Source: Scenedesmus sp. ARA3 (lineage: Eukaryota > Chlorophyta > Chlorophyceae > Sphaeropleales > Scenedesmaceae). From it: 64,000 nt of DNA. This document shows, in pieces, positions 24,465 through 35,703 of this stretch (its first letter is position 1; every line of letters begins with the position of its first letter). The DNA lies in assembly GCA_004335835.1 (NCBI GenBank), contig RWJK01001359.1:1-64000 (forward strand), written 5' to 3'. The notes beneath the pieces were generated by a model. It saw nothing but the letters and a program-made list of their open reading frames with translations, was not told where the DNA came from and did not search any database. A program made the position numbers and the translations under genes.

Positions 24465-25770
24465 ATGATGGGGAAAAGGGCGGGCGCGGGACCATCGGCG
24501 ATGAAGAGCTCCGTGCTCCTTGCCGGTGAGACAGCTGTACAGACAATCATATGTATATACAATGGTTAGGTATGACTGGTTCATTCGGGCCGGGCCCGCC
24601 AACACAATGATGGGGCGAAGGCAGTACCAAGCAGAGTGAGAGCATCGTGCAGATGCCAACACCACATCACAGGCATGAAACAGGGGTTATAAAAGCTGAT
24701 ATATCTAATTCCTGCAGGTGTCATGGCTGTGCTATGGGCCAGGACAGCAGCAGCAGCCATCAACCAGAACAGCAGCACCGCCTACAACAGCACTGGGCCC
24801 ACTCTGCTGCCAACAATCATGCCACTTATGCCGATGATCATGCCCTTATGCCCAAAAGACAACGTGCTAAGCAGTTTCAACCCACTCGACTTCCCTGGGC
24901 GCTTCTGGCCCAGCATGTCAGTTGAGCAGCAGGCACTGCACCCCATCAATCTGGTGTTCTTGAACTTAGCGGGCATCCCATCAACAGAGCGCACAGGGCA
25001 GATCGCCCCCTGCCTTGACACGTGGGGCATCAAGCGCAGCAACATCAAGCGCCTGAAGAAGGACTATAGGGTGGGCACCTTCCCAGCAATGTCAACAGAG
25101 GTGGTGCTGATGCGCACCAACAAGGACCTGTTTGTGGTGTTCAGGTGCGCCCACACCGCAGATGCAGGGATTCTGAGTTTGTGTGCGCAGAACAACAGTT
25201 GAAGGATCAGTCAAAGGCAGCCGAAGCAGCAGCAGCAGCAGCAGCAGCGCCAGCAACAATTGCCAAACATTGGGACGCACGGCAGCTGTGTATGTTAGCA
25301 GTGCTGCCAACTCCAGCAGCATAACAAAAGCCCAAGCATATTGTTGGCAAGGGTTGGATCGAGTGGTTTCAGCACAACAGCGACAGCAACAGCAGCAGCA
25401 ACACATTGCGTTATCACACTGTCACGCTGTCACTCCTGCCGCTGGGTTGCTGTGCTCGTGCAGGGCAACTGATGATGACTGGGTGGCAGACTTCAACTGC
25501 ATGTACACCGATGAGATGAACAAGGTGTTCAATGCGCCACGCGGTATCTTTGACAAGAAGATCCAGCTGCACAAGGGCTTCTGGGTGGCCTACAAGGCGA
25601 TTGATGCACAGCTGACGGCTGAGATCTACAGACAAGTGCTGATGCTCAAGGTGAGGAGGCGAGCACTTCGGGAGCTGCAGCAGCAACAGCAGCGGTGATG
25701 CCAGCACTGCTGGCAAGTTGTTGGCAACAACCAACTCTGGTTAGCGGCAGCGCTGCCTACAAGCAGCAGC

Positions 25771-25826
<56 letters not shown>

Positions 25827-25876
25827 NNNNNNNNNNNNNNNNNNNNNNNNNNNNNNNNNNNNNNNNNNNNNNNNNN

Positions 25877-25938
<62 letters not shown>

Positions 25939-27380
25939 CACCTGCCAGTCACCCGGGCCTCCAATGCCATGAGGCTTCTCATTCAATTTGTAACCCGTAC
26001 CATGCAAAGCAGCCAGCACACCACTCGGCCCTGCACAGCAGGCAGTTGTCACAGGTCGCCAGATGACCAGCCGGTCACACACACTGTGCCTGCTTCAGAT
26101 GCAATAATTTGCTTCACTTGCAGGCGGCCAACCCCTTTGGCAAGCCAGGCGTGTGGTTCATTGGCCACAGCTTGGGCGGAGCACTGGGCAGCATTGCAGC
26201 ACTCAAGCTGAACAACGACCCTCTCTTCTTCGGCCGCATCGGCGGCGTTGTCACATACGGCTCTCCCCGCGTGGGCAACGAAGCCTGGCAGAGCTTCTAC
26301 AATGACAGGCTGATGCAGCACACCCTGCGCTGGGCTAACTTCCGAGACATGTTTTCGGAGCTGCCAAACAAGAACCAGTATTGCATGAGCGTCACGCAGC
26401 CGCGGCTGTCATACAGCTACCGCCACGTGGGCCGCGCAGTGCAGCTCTGCCCGACGCCTGGCGGCCTTGAGCAGTTTGTGTTTCACCCGAAAGGAACGGA
26501 AGGAGTGTGCAACCCTGGGGAGTTCCCCAGCATAGCTACACACCTGATTGGACACTATTTTGACGGCTGGCGGCGCGCGTATGCTGCTCGCTTTGGCATC
26601 CCTGCAGGACTGCTGCTGTCTACCAGCACGCATGTTCGCTCCGTGATGTGCAACCAATGTGCAGTGGCGGTAAAGCCCTACCCGCTCCCCACAAACAAGG
26701 CAGCACGCAACGACGGCGTTGTCACATGCGTCAACGCCAAGAGCTGCCAAGACAAGCTGAAGTTTGCACTGGTCAGCTGGTCGGGCCTGGCAATGACGTC
26801 ATTCTACCGCGAAGATGCCACATGTGACGCTGTCACCTTCACCTGCCAGATCCCGATCCCAGGGTCACAGACTGTTATGAATGCAGTGTCAAGGTATGCA
26901 GCAAACCTTACGCTGGCGGATATTGCAGACCTGGCAGCAGCGCTGCTGCCTGAGCCGTATGCGAATGCAACAAGTTCCTTGAAGTCAGCGCTGCTGGCAG
27001 GGGCAACTACGAATGCCAATGCCAATCTCAGCAATGAGGGTGACAGCTTTAGTGCGGAGCTGCCAAGCATTCCTGCTTACGCCAGCATTGCAAGCACTGC
27101 GGTGCCGCTTGGCGCTGCAACGCCTGCGCCTGCGCCTGCTAAGGCTGATAAGGCCCTGCCAGGCAACAAGCTCAGCAAAGGATCCGGCAGCAACACTGCT
27201 GCCAATCACAGCAGCAGCAGCAGCAGCAGCAATAAAGACCAGGCCGTCAGTGCAGTGGCAGTAGGTGCAGCAGCAGATGCAGCTGCCCCTGCCAAGGCTG
27301 CTGGCCTCATGAGCCAACCGCTTGCTGCAGCTGCAGGCTTGCCAACATTGCAGGCAGCAGCAGGCGCCAGCAGCAACTAG
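24465..27380 (+). CDS. Secreted class 3 lipase (triacylglycerol lipase-like)
   Basis: Exons 24465-24525, 24718-25144, 25464-25650 and 26124-27380; 643 residues. Joining exon 1 to exon 2 creates a signal peptide (MKSSVLLAGVMAVLWARTAAA), so the protein enters the secretory pathway. The alpha/beta hydrolase core follows: LFVVFR.ATDDDWVADFN, HKGFWVAYKAI, the nucleophile elbow WFIGHSLGGALGS (Ser about 241), VTYGSPRVGNEAW, the Asp in NFRDMFSELPN (about 299) and a His in THLIGHYFDGW. These are the ordered motifs of Lipase_3 (Pfam PF01764). After the core there is a Cys-containing region (VMCNQCAVAV, CDAVTFTCQIP) and a long Ala/Ser-rich low-complexity tail that is unusual for the family. Substrate is inferred as acylglycerol; acyl-lipid specificity cannot be read from sequence. 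Confidence 0.88.
25770..25934. repeat. (CAG)n run with a 50-base assembly gap in lipase intron 3
   Basis: CAG triplets flank a run of 50 Ns (25827-25876) within the intron 25651-26123. The gap length is probably a placeholder, so the true repeat is longer or unresolved. It is on the sense strand as CAG, nearer the 5' splice site. Confidence 0.9.
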
Positions 27381-28419
27381 GCCAAGCTGTACGTAGTGAG
27401 TGGTTAGCTGTTGCTGCTAGCAGGGTCAAGGGATACAGTAGTGAGATCGCTGGAGGGACTGGTGCAAGATGGTTTGAACTTGAACTTGAGCTGGGTGCAT
27501 GCAGCGTTCCTGACTTCATTCCTTATGTGTAGTTGTAGCAGCGCTGCTGAGTTGACTGCTGTGATGGTGTTGTTGTGCACTGTGTGTGAATTTTGTATGA
27601 TTTGTAGTTGCTCAGTGCAGAGTGTATCGTATCAGGTGTGCGGGGTGCTTGTGATATTCTACAAGCGTGCTGGTGGGGTGTATGTATGTATGTCACGCTG
27701 TGCTGTATCACTTTTCAGCTTTTGAACAAGTAGCTGAGTATTGCCATTGCACAGGGCTCTTGGCTACTAGCCTGTCAACCATTGCCTTTCAAGCTCAAGT
27801 TCAAGTGATGGAGCCCCAGTGTAGGCTTAATAAGTGATTGCCAAGCATCCGTAAGGAAGCCTGGTGCTGCTGCCTGGTGCTGCAGGCACTGTTGTAGTAC
27901 GGCTCCAGCACATCAGGGCAGTGAGCCAGCTCTTTTGGCAGCCTGGCAACTGCTTGCAAGCCACCAAGTCTGTTGCAGCAGGTGTACACATGTGCGTGTT
28001 GTTGTTGGTTGACCGCCAAGGCCTTCGCGTGCAGGACCTTTTGCGGGGCAGTGGCTGCTCAAGCTTTCAAGATTTGAGAAGTTTATGCGCACCAAGCAAA
28101 CAACGGTGTGATTGGGCTGAATTGGTGGATCAAGTGCTGAGGCATGTCTGCCAATGCACTGATGGCCGGCATGTTAGACCAGATTGCCCAGCCACGAGAG
28201 GCAATTTGGGCTGTTGAAGCCGTAATTTACTGCTTGGTTGAGTGCCTCATTCAAACCAGCCGCACGTCCCACAAGCAGCAGCAGTCAAATGTGGGTGTGG
28301 TTCAGGGTGCAGCAGGTCAACAGGGGCGCTTGCCCGCCATACAAGGACAGCACCGCACAGCAGCTAGCACACCTCTTTCCACACTTTTTGTAACGCATCT
28401 CCAGTCACAAACCGGCACA
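27381..28419. other. Intergenic region between lipase and NDPK
   Basis: About 1 kb, no gene supported. The frame of NDPK exon 1 stays open upstream to an ATG at 28144, but the sequence there is unlike a leader or a domain, so it is taken as promoter and 5' UTR. Confidence 0.4.
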
Positions 28420-29733
28420 ATGCAGCTCTCAGCACAGCGCTCTGCTTCTGCTGCCACCCAGAGGTCCAGCAGGACCTGTGTGGTACCCAAGTGCAGCATG
28501 CGTGTTACTCCATTCGTTGCACGCAACGGCCAGACTCAATTTAGCTCCGCTTGCAGCTCAGCCACTGCCGGACGCCAGCTGCAGGTGCGACGTCCGTGTG
28601 GCATAGATTCGCGAGAGCGCCCACCACATTCCCCTGCGTCGTTTAGGAATCGCCCTATGGCTGTAGAATTCCGTCATGGTGGTGAAATTGATTTGCTGTC
28701 TTGATTTAAGGCTGGCAGCCACAGTGTCGATGCTTTACTGTCAGTAGTGGGCACTGGGTGCAGCAGTGGCAGTGGTGACCATGGGCAGTCACGTGCCTCA
28801 CTGCAGCTGAACTCAATAAGTAGGTAGTTCACCACAACATCCAGCATGATAAAGCTACTGTATGAAGTGCCGGCAGCTGCAAATGTGCTCTGACGTAGTG
28901 AGCTGCTGCTGGTGCTGTCACGCCACTGCTGCCATCACGTCACCACTAACAATCTCACCACCTCTGCCTCCTCCTGCTCTCCCCACCACCCACCCTCACC
29001 TCACCCAACATCCCTCCAGGCCGCAGCCGCCCCCCGTGCCGCAGCCCGCCGCAGCGTGCGCGCGCTGGCGGTGCGCGCAGAGATCAGCTACGTGATGGTC
29101 AAGCCAGATGGCGTGCAGCGCGGCCTTGTGGGTGACATCATCAGCAGGTTTGAGCGCAAGGGTTTTAAGCTGGTGGGGCTTAAGCTGTACCAGAGCCCAA
29201 AGGATGTGGCTGAGGAGCACTACAAGGAGCTGTCCAGCAAGCCTTTCTACGGCAAGCTGGTGGAATACATCGTGTCTGGCCCCGTGGTTGCCATGGTGAG
29301 CGGCTGTTACATTGTTACATTTGTCGCTAGATATGTTGTTGTTGTTAGATATGTTGTGATGAAGTGTTGCCGTAATTTCACATGTGCCGTGCTACTGGTT
29401 GTCCGTTGCTTGCTTGGAGCTGGGCTGGCTGCCCTGCTCAGGCAAGCTGGAGGCAGGCAGGCGAGCGAGTGTGTGCCATGGGAGGCTGGATGGCTCTGGA
29501 GAGGAATGCCGTGTCAAGTCAAGGAGGTTTCGTGAGTGCTGCGTTGTTTGTAGTACACATGACTCTGTTCTGAGCGGGTGCCATGTGTAGACAGACGCTC
29601 ACACTTCACTCTGCTGTGGCCGCAGGTGTGGGAGGGCGCTGGTGTTGTGGCGTCTGCGCGCAAGATCATTGGCGCCACCAACCCCCTGGCAGCAGAGCCA
29701 GGCACCATCAGGGGCGACTTCGCCATCGAGGTG

Positions 29734-29779
<46 letters not shown>

Positions 29780-30608
29780 GCAGCAGTTGACCTGTGCCAT
29801 CAGCACAGCAGCCAGATGCCTGCACAGCTGCAGCATGGACAAGAGGCAGGCGGTGGGCAACAACAGCGGCGCACACCAGCATTCTGGCGACGCTCATTCT
29901 GACAAACTTTGATGCACTGTTACACAGTCAGGGCAAGGCCGCCTCACTTGCGCAGCATTGCACGTATGGCGGCGCAGCGGGCTGCTGCTTCACTCTAAAT
30001 GCTGCTGCCATCGCCCTGCATACTGTGCTGGAAGCTCATGCTGCGTGCTGCGTGCTGCGTGCTGTGCTTGCATGGCTGCAGGTCGGCAGGAACATTGTGC
30101 ACGGCAGCGACAGCGTGGAGAACGGCGAGCGCGAGACAGGTGAGGCGCTGCTGCTTGGTTTTGTGAAAGGTGACGCGTGTGCAGCGTGTGCTCATTGTCC
30201 TGGCAAGAGCGCAGCGTTGCGGCTTCAGTGCAGCGGTGCAATTGTGGGTAGTTGAAACAGGTGTTGGCCCCTACATCGCATGGCGGCAGCTCAGGCTTGT
30301 GAGCTTTGTGTGCAGCTGCATGCTGCATAACAAAGTCTACAAGTGCTGCATATGCTGCAGCCAGTGTTTGCTGCTGTGCAGCTCGGCAGGTTTGGCGTGC
30401 ACGTCCAAAGCAGGCACTGTGCTGCATGGCGCAGAATCATGAAAGCCTATGCCTGAGCTGCTTGCAGGACCGTTTAACCTGTCCCTTACAACAAATTTTG
30501 CCTGCCTGCCTGCCCGCCTGCCTGCATTTCTGCCATGCTGCAGCACTGTGGTTCCCTGAGGGTGTGCAGAGCTGGGACCAGACCATGACCCCCTGGCTCA
30601 AGGAGTAG
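28420..30608 (+). CDS. NDK: Nucleoside diphosphate kinase, plastid-type
   Basis: Exons 28420-28584, 29020-29295, 29626-29730, 30082-30139 and 30544-30608; 222 residues. The first ~75 residues are Ser/Ala/Arg-rich without acids, a plastid transit-type leader (ending around [12 protein letters not shown]). The mature enzyme has all kinase motifs: [78 protein letters not shown] and the active-site [15 protein letters not shown] with the phospho-histidine at about 189, ending [21 protein letters not shown]. It moves the gamma phosphate from ATP to other NDPs. Mature length (~150) is normal. The donor of exon 3 is followed at once by a CAG run. A TGTAA motif lies 66 bases after the stop. Confidence 0.95.
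29731..29788. repeat. CAG run directly after an NDPK 5' splice site
   Basis: The intron starts GTGAGC and continues as AGC triplets (about 18 with one AAC interruption). Confidence 0.9.
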
Positions 30609-31137
30609 GGCGCCACGCGGCGTCAGCAGCAGCAGCGGGCATTGTCTTTGTTTTAGGTAGCGGCTGGAGATACTGTAACATTGTACCTGTATCACGTGTG
30701 CCTGGTCACTTGTCCAGACTGCCTGTATGCAAGCGGCAACTTTCACCTTATACTGCCAGTTTGGTTGACGAGAATGCCATCATGGCATGATGCCAGTGGG
30801 GGAGTCAAACAACACGTCAGAACATGGGGAAGCTGCTACAGCCAGCTGTTAGCATAACAATCAAGTCCTTTGAAACGGTGCATGACCTTGTCATCACAAA
30901 CTGCCGTCGCTAAATGACGTGTGGGCTACAGCCACACAGCAACCAGCCACTGAAAATGACGGGTCAGTTGGTCCTGCTACAGCCTGACACTGAGCTACAG
31001 CCACGAGGGTTTGCCAGCAGAGCAGGTATCAAGCACGGTTGGGCTGCTCAAAGGTGGACGGCTGAAGACCGCGCAATTGCAGCGCGTCAGGACGTCTTAC
31101 TTTAAGGGATTGAAAGTGTCTTGCTTTTGCAGCTGCA
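30609..31137. other. Intergenic region between NDPK and HDH
   Basis: 529 bases with no gene supported; NDPK 3' UTR and HDH promoter. Confidence 0.4.
30674..30678 (+). terminator. TGTAA polyadenylation motif (NDPK)
   Basis: TGTAA, the usual green-algal polyadenylation signal, 66 bases downstream of the NDPK stop codon. Confidence 0.55.
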
Positions 31138-33146
31138 ATGCACTCATCTTTCTCTAGCCTGGTCAAGGCCAGTCCTTCCACCTGCAATTGCCGGGTACCA
31201 ACTACTAAAAGCACAACAAATTTTGCTGCCAGGATGGTGTCTGGTGGGCGGAGCAGGAGCGGACGGCTTTCACTGAATGCAGTGGCGCAGGCAGAGCGCA
31301 TGCTCAAGAGCGTGTCTGCAGAAAACCTTAGCGATGTAGAAATTAAAAAGCTGCTGCAGAGGCCTAGGATCGACTTCACCTCCATCCTCGGCACGGTGAG
31401 TGAACTGGCAGCAGCAGCAGCACCAGCACCAGCAGCAGGACTGACTGTCACAGCCACTAGTCGCATTTGGATTACAGGCAAACGCAGCTTCACCAGCATC
31501 ACCAATCAAAGGTCGGTATCTTCCTCAATCTTCTACTGAAGCGCAGCAGTTGCAGCAGACAGGTTGCTTGCAGCAGCACATCACAGACTCTAAACTGCTG
31601 TGGCCATTGCCAGCCGAACCGGTACAGAGAATTGCAGGAAGTACAGTTTTCAGTAGCACAATGGGACGTGATGCCAGCCGAACAGGTGTGCGTGCTGCCA
31701 TGCCATGCACAATGCCAATGACCACAAAACTATGCGCATGTTGCCGCAGGTTGGTCCCATTGTGGAGCAAGTCAGGCAGGAGGGGGATGCAGCAGTGCGG
31801 CAGTTCACTGAGCGCTTTGACAAAGTGAAGCTGGACGACATCTGCGTGGCTACCCAGGTGAGCTCAAGGCAGCATGCTTGCATGACTCAGCGCCCGAGCT
31901 GCACAAAGGACATGGGCCTCTGGTTGCTAGGCACGAGTCACAGCAGCGCCAGCATGCAAGGGGCATAATCAATGGTAGAAATGGTACTACTCTTGGCGGC
32001 ACAGCACCCTCCATGTCATATGTCATTGGCAGCAGCTTGCGCATGTGCAGCAGCAACATGCCAACATGGCCTGCTTTGCTGCTGCAGGACCTGCCGTGGC
32101 CAGTGCTGCCGGAGGAGGTAGCTTGCACCTTCGTGTGCTGCTGACTCATCGTATACTGTTTCCCGTGCTTGCGCCACACATCGTGTCCTGCAGGACCTGC
32201 CGTGGCCTGTGCTGCCGGGGGCGGTGACGCGCGCCTTTGTTTGCTGCTGATTCAACAGCAACTGCTTGTGTCATGCCGTGTGTCGCGCTTCACCTGCCGT
32301 GGCTGGTGCTGCAGGAGGAGGTATTTTGTACCTTTCCGAGTTGCTTAGCTCAACAAATACAAACAAATGCTTGCACCACACATTGTGTCCCACAGGACCT
32401 GCCGTGGCCGGTGCTGCCGGAGGAGGTGGCACGCGCGTTTGATGTGGCGTACGCCAACATCACCGCCTTCCACGAGGCGCAGCGCGGCGCTGACCTGTCA
32501 GTGGAGACCATGCCGGGGGTCACCTGCCGCCGCGTGACGCGGCCCATCAACGCAGTCGGTGTGTGGCTGTACGGCTGCTGCTGTGGGCAGACGCAACCAG
32601 CCGTTGCAGTGGCAGCAGCGCAGCATGTGTTGTACAGGCTGTACAGTCCAACCTTGGCGTTTTAGCAGTGGCATGCACGCGCAGCATGTGTTGTACAGGC
32701 TGTACAGTCCAACCTTGGCGCTTTTGCAGTGGCATGCACGCGCAGCATGTGTTGTACAGGCTGAACAGTCCCACCTTGGCGCAGTAGTAGCAGCTTTCAA
32801 ATCGTAATTGACAGTCAAAATAGACAAGCTGGGTGTGCCTGCATGTCGAAGCGCATGCTGAGCTGCCGTTGCTGCCTGCTGCTGTCTCTGCTGCAGGCGT
32901 GTATGTGCCTGGAGGCACTGCCGTGCTTCCCAGCAGTGCACTGATGCTGGCAGTGCCTGCGCAGATCGCAGGCTGCGGCACAGTGGTTCTGGCCACGCCG
33001 CCTCGCCCTGATGGCAGCATCACGCCTGAGGTGCTGTACTGCGCCAAGAAGGCTGGGGTGACACACATCTTGAAGGCGGGTGGTGCGCAGGCAGTGGCGG
33101 CCATGGCTTGGGGCACGCAGACCTGCCCAAAGGTGAGGCGCGTGTG

Positions 33147-33196
<50 letters not shown>

Positions 33197-33672
33197 GGAA
33201 GCTGATGCGCTCACATGCTGAGTGTAGCTAAGTAAAACACGCTGCCAGTCAGGCACTGCACACCAGCCATACATGGTTGATGCCTGTAGGTTCTGCCAGC
33301 ATGCCTCAGCAATGAACGCAACATGCCCTTCGTAGTGGTGATATCCCGGCATCTGAGCATGTTTGCCTCACCATGCTACCTGCCGTTGCTGCTTGCTGCT
33401 GCTGCTGCTGCTGCTGGCGGCCAGGTGGACAAGATCTTTGGCCCCGGCAACCAGTACGTGACAGCCGCCAAGATGCTGCTGACCAACAGCGAGGCCATGA
33501 TCTCCATCGACATGCCAGCGGGGCCCAGCGAGGTGCTGGTCATCGCAGGTGGGGGAAGCAGCAGCAGCAACAGCAGCAGCAGCAGGCAATTCAACTCCTA
33601 CAGCACGCAAAAGGCATTGCAGATTCACTGGGCTGCTGCCTCTCCAACCCTTGTGTCAAGAGATGCTTGCTG

Positions 33673-33709
<37 letters not shown>

Positions 33710-34849
33710 GCAGACGAGGGCGCCAACCCCGGCCACGTGGCTGCTGACCTGCTGTCTCAGGCCGAGCACGGCCCTGACAGCCAGGTCGTGCTGCTGGCAC
33801 TGCCAGGGGTGGACCTGGACGCGGTGCAGCACGCGGTGCAGAAGCAGTGCGACGAGCTGCCGCGCAACGAGACGGCACGCAAGGCGCTGTCTCACAGCTG
33901 CGTGGTGCAGGTGGGGTGTAGGGGGAGTGCGGCTGCATGGCTGGCTGCTGCCGGCGCAGCAGCTGTTAACCAGCTTTCGGTGTGCATCTTCCATTGCGCC
34001 AGCTGGGTTTGCATTAGCGACAGCATGGCGTGCTAAGCAAGGCTTGAAAACAACATATGCTTATTGTCACATGTCATGGCAACATGTCATTACGCTGCTG
34101 CTGCTGCTGCCGCTGCAGGTGCGTGACCGTGAGGAGGCTGCGCGCATCAGCAACAGCTACGCCCCCGAGCACCTCATCATCAACGTGGATGACCCTGAGA
34201 GCTGGCTGCCGCTGCTGGACAACGCAGGCAGCATCTTCATGGGGCGGTGAGTGCGGCGTGCTGCATGGCCTTGTGATGGCTGCCGACAATGATATTTCAA
34301 GTATGCGTTGTTGCGATGCAAGCCGTCCTGTTGCCGACAGCAAACATCTTGATGTGATTGCCAGTTGGACGCCGTGTGGTTCAGGGCAGAGGTGCATGGC
34401 AGACGGCTGCCTTGTGTGCTAGCCACAGCAGCACAAGGCGGGGCAAGTTTTTGCATGTTTCAGCTTAACAAGAGATGGGACACACACCACACTGACACCA
34501 GCCCAAATTTGCTGCCATATCAAGCGCGCCTGAGTCTGACGACAGTACCATCTATCTACCTTCCCTTTCCTTCCCTGCCCTGCTTCTGGCCTCGCCTCGC
34601 ATGTGCAGGTGGACGCCGGAGAGCGTGGGCGACTACGCCAGCGGCACCAACCACGTGCTGCCGACGTACGGCTACGCGCGCATGTACAGCGGCGTGAGCC
34701 TGGACAGCTTCACCAAGAAGATGACAGTGCAGAGCCTGAGCTGGGAGGGGCTGCAGGTGCTGGGGCCCCACGTGGCTAAGATGGCGGAGGTCGAGGGGCT
34801 GGAGGCGCACAGACGAGCAGTGACGCTGAGGCTGGAGCAGAGCAGCTGA
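31138..34849 (+). CDS. HDH: Histidinol dehydrogenase, plastid-type
   Basis: Eight exons: 31138-31395, 31750-31857, 32396-32558, 32897-33132, 33425-33548, 33714-33910, 34119-34246, 34609-34849; 484 residues. It catalyses the last two oxidations of histidine synthesis (L-histidinol to L-histidine, NAD, zinc), in plastids in plants and algae; the first ~40 residues look like a transit peptide. Family motifs in order: [81 protein letters not shown], the zinc-site Gln/His of LLSQAEHG (about 312/315), the catalytic Glu-His of SYAPEHL (about 379/380) and [10 protein letters not shown] (His about 420). All catalytic and metal residues are present. Two introns carry CAG at the 5' end and CTG at the 3' end; intron 2 carries three extra copies of the start of exon 3. 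TGTAA lies 90 bases after the stop. Confidence 0.96.
32088..32440 (+). repeat. Four tandem copies of the HDH exon 3 start (~103-base unit)
   Basis: The exon start GACCTGCCGTGGCC occurs at 32088, 32194, 32291 (as CACCTGCCGTGGCT) and 32396; the last is the real exon. Copies 1, 2 and 4 follow a CAG acceptor, and each copy continues into GTGCTGC(C/A)GG(A/G)GG. The intervening intron sequence (gcgccacacatcgtgtcc / gcaccacacattgtgtcc) is also repeated. Confidence 0.9.
32620..32783 (+). repeat. 61-base tandem repeat, 2.7 copies, in HDH intron 3
   Basis: Units start at 32620, 32681 and 32742 with GCAGCATGTGTTGTACAGGC and contain CCAACCTTGGCG. They are nearly identical, so they are recent. Confidence 0.9.
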
Positions 34850-35242
34850 GGGCGGGGCTGGGAGTGATGGGGGAGAGGGAGGTTGTGGTTGTTCCTGGTG
34901 TGAAGAGTGATTGGCAAAAGTGAGGGAACTTAGAAGGCTGTAACGGTGTAGATGCGTCATCGACTTGCGTTGAGTTGTTTGTTTTGAGTTCTTGCTCGTG
35001 CTTGAACGCGTGAATCGCTCATGCACAGGCGTCATCCCTCACCTGCGTCACCTCCTTTGGACTGAGCAGAGGATCGGCATCATCAGATAAGCCAGCGCAG
35101 ACCGTTCACCACCAGCTGCATGTAAAGACGCAACAGTTAATGGAACGCTTGCTTGCATAGCAGTCATGTTTCCGGAGCTTGATCAAGGCTTCGAATCTCG
35201 TAACTAGCTCGCTGCCTGTTCCCGGCGCATATCTGCGTGAGG
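34850..35242. other. Intergenic region between HDH and the desulfurase
   Basis: 393 bases with no gene; HDH 3' UTR and the promoter of the next gene. Confidence 0.4.
34939..34943 (+). terminator. TGTAA polyadenylation motif (HDH)
   Basis: TGTAA 90 bases downstream of the HDH stop codon. Confidence 0.5.
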
Positions 35243-35668
35243 ATGCAGCACTCTCTTCCCTACACAAGCAATAGTTCATTAGCACGTTCACGTTTAGGTG
35301 CTCAGCAGAACGTCAGCAAAACAGTTGCTGCTGCTGTGTGCCGACTCCAGCCAGCACTCAGCACGCATCACCTCAGGAGGAGACTTATGGAGCAGCAGCT
35401 AGTGCAGCAGCTACCCAGCACTGGTGTTGGCAGCAAGCTGCCTCACCTTGCTGAGTGTGTCTACCTAGGTGGGTGGTGCATGGCCACACTGCACTGCAGC
35501 AGCTGTACAGCAGCGCTCTCAGGACTGGAGCATGCTCCACTTACCCACATGCTGTCAGCAACCGATGCAGTGCTTGTCACGTTGTTGCTGTTTGTTGTTC
35601 TGCAGACTACAATGCCACCACACCCATCTACCCGGAGGTGAGCGCCACACTCACGCACCACATGGGCT

Positions 35669-35703
<35 letters not shown>

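Noticed and set aside
25626..26082. Poly-Leu, poly-Ala, poly-Gln and poly-Ser frames across the triplet run
   Set aside because: They are the six readings of a CAG/CTG repeat inside an intron.
28144..28419. Upstream extension of the NDPK first exon to ATG 28144
   Set aside because: The frame is open, but a transit-type leader starts naturally at 28420 and the upstream residues look like neither a leader nor a domain.
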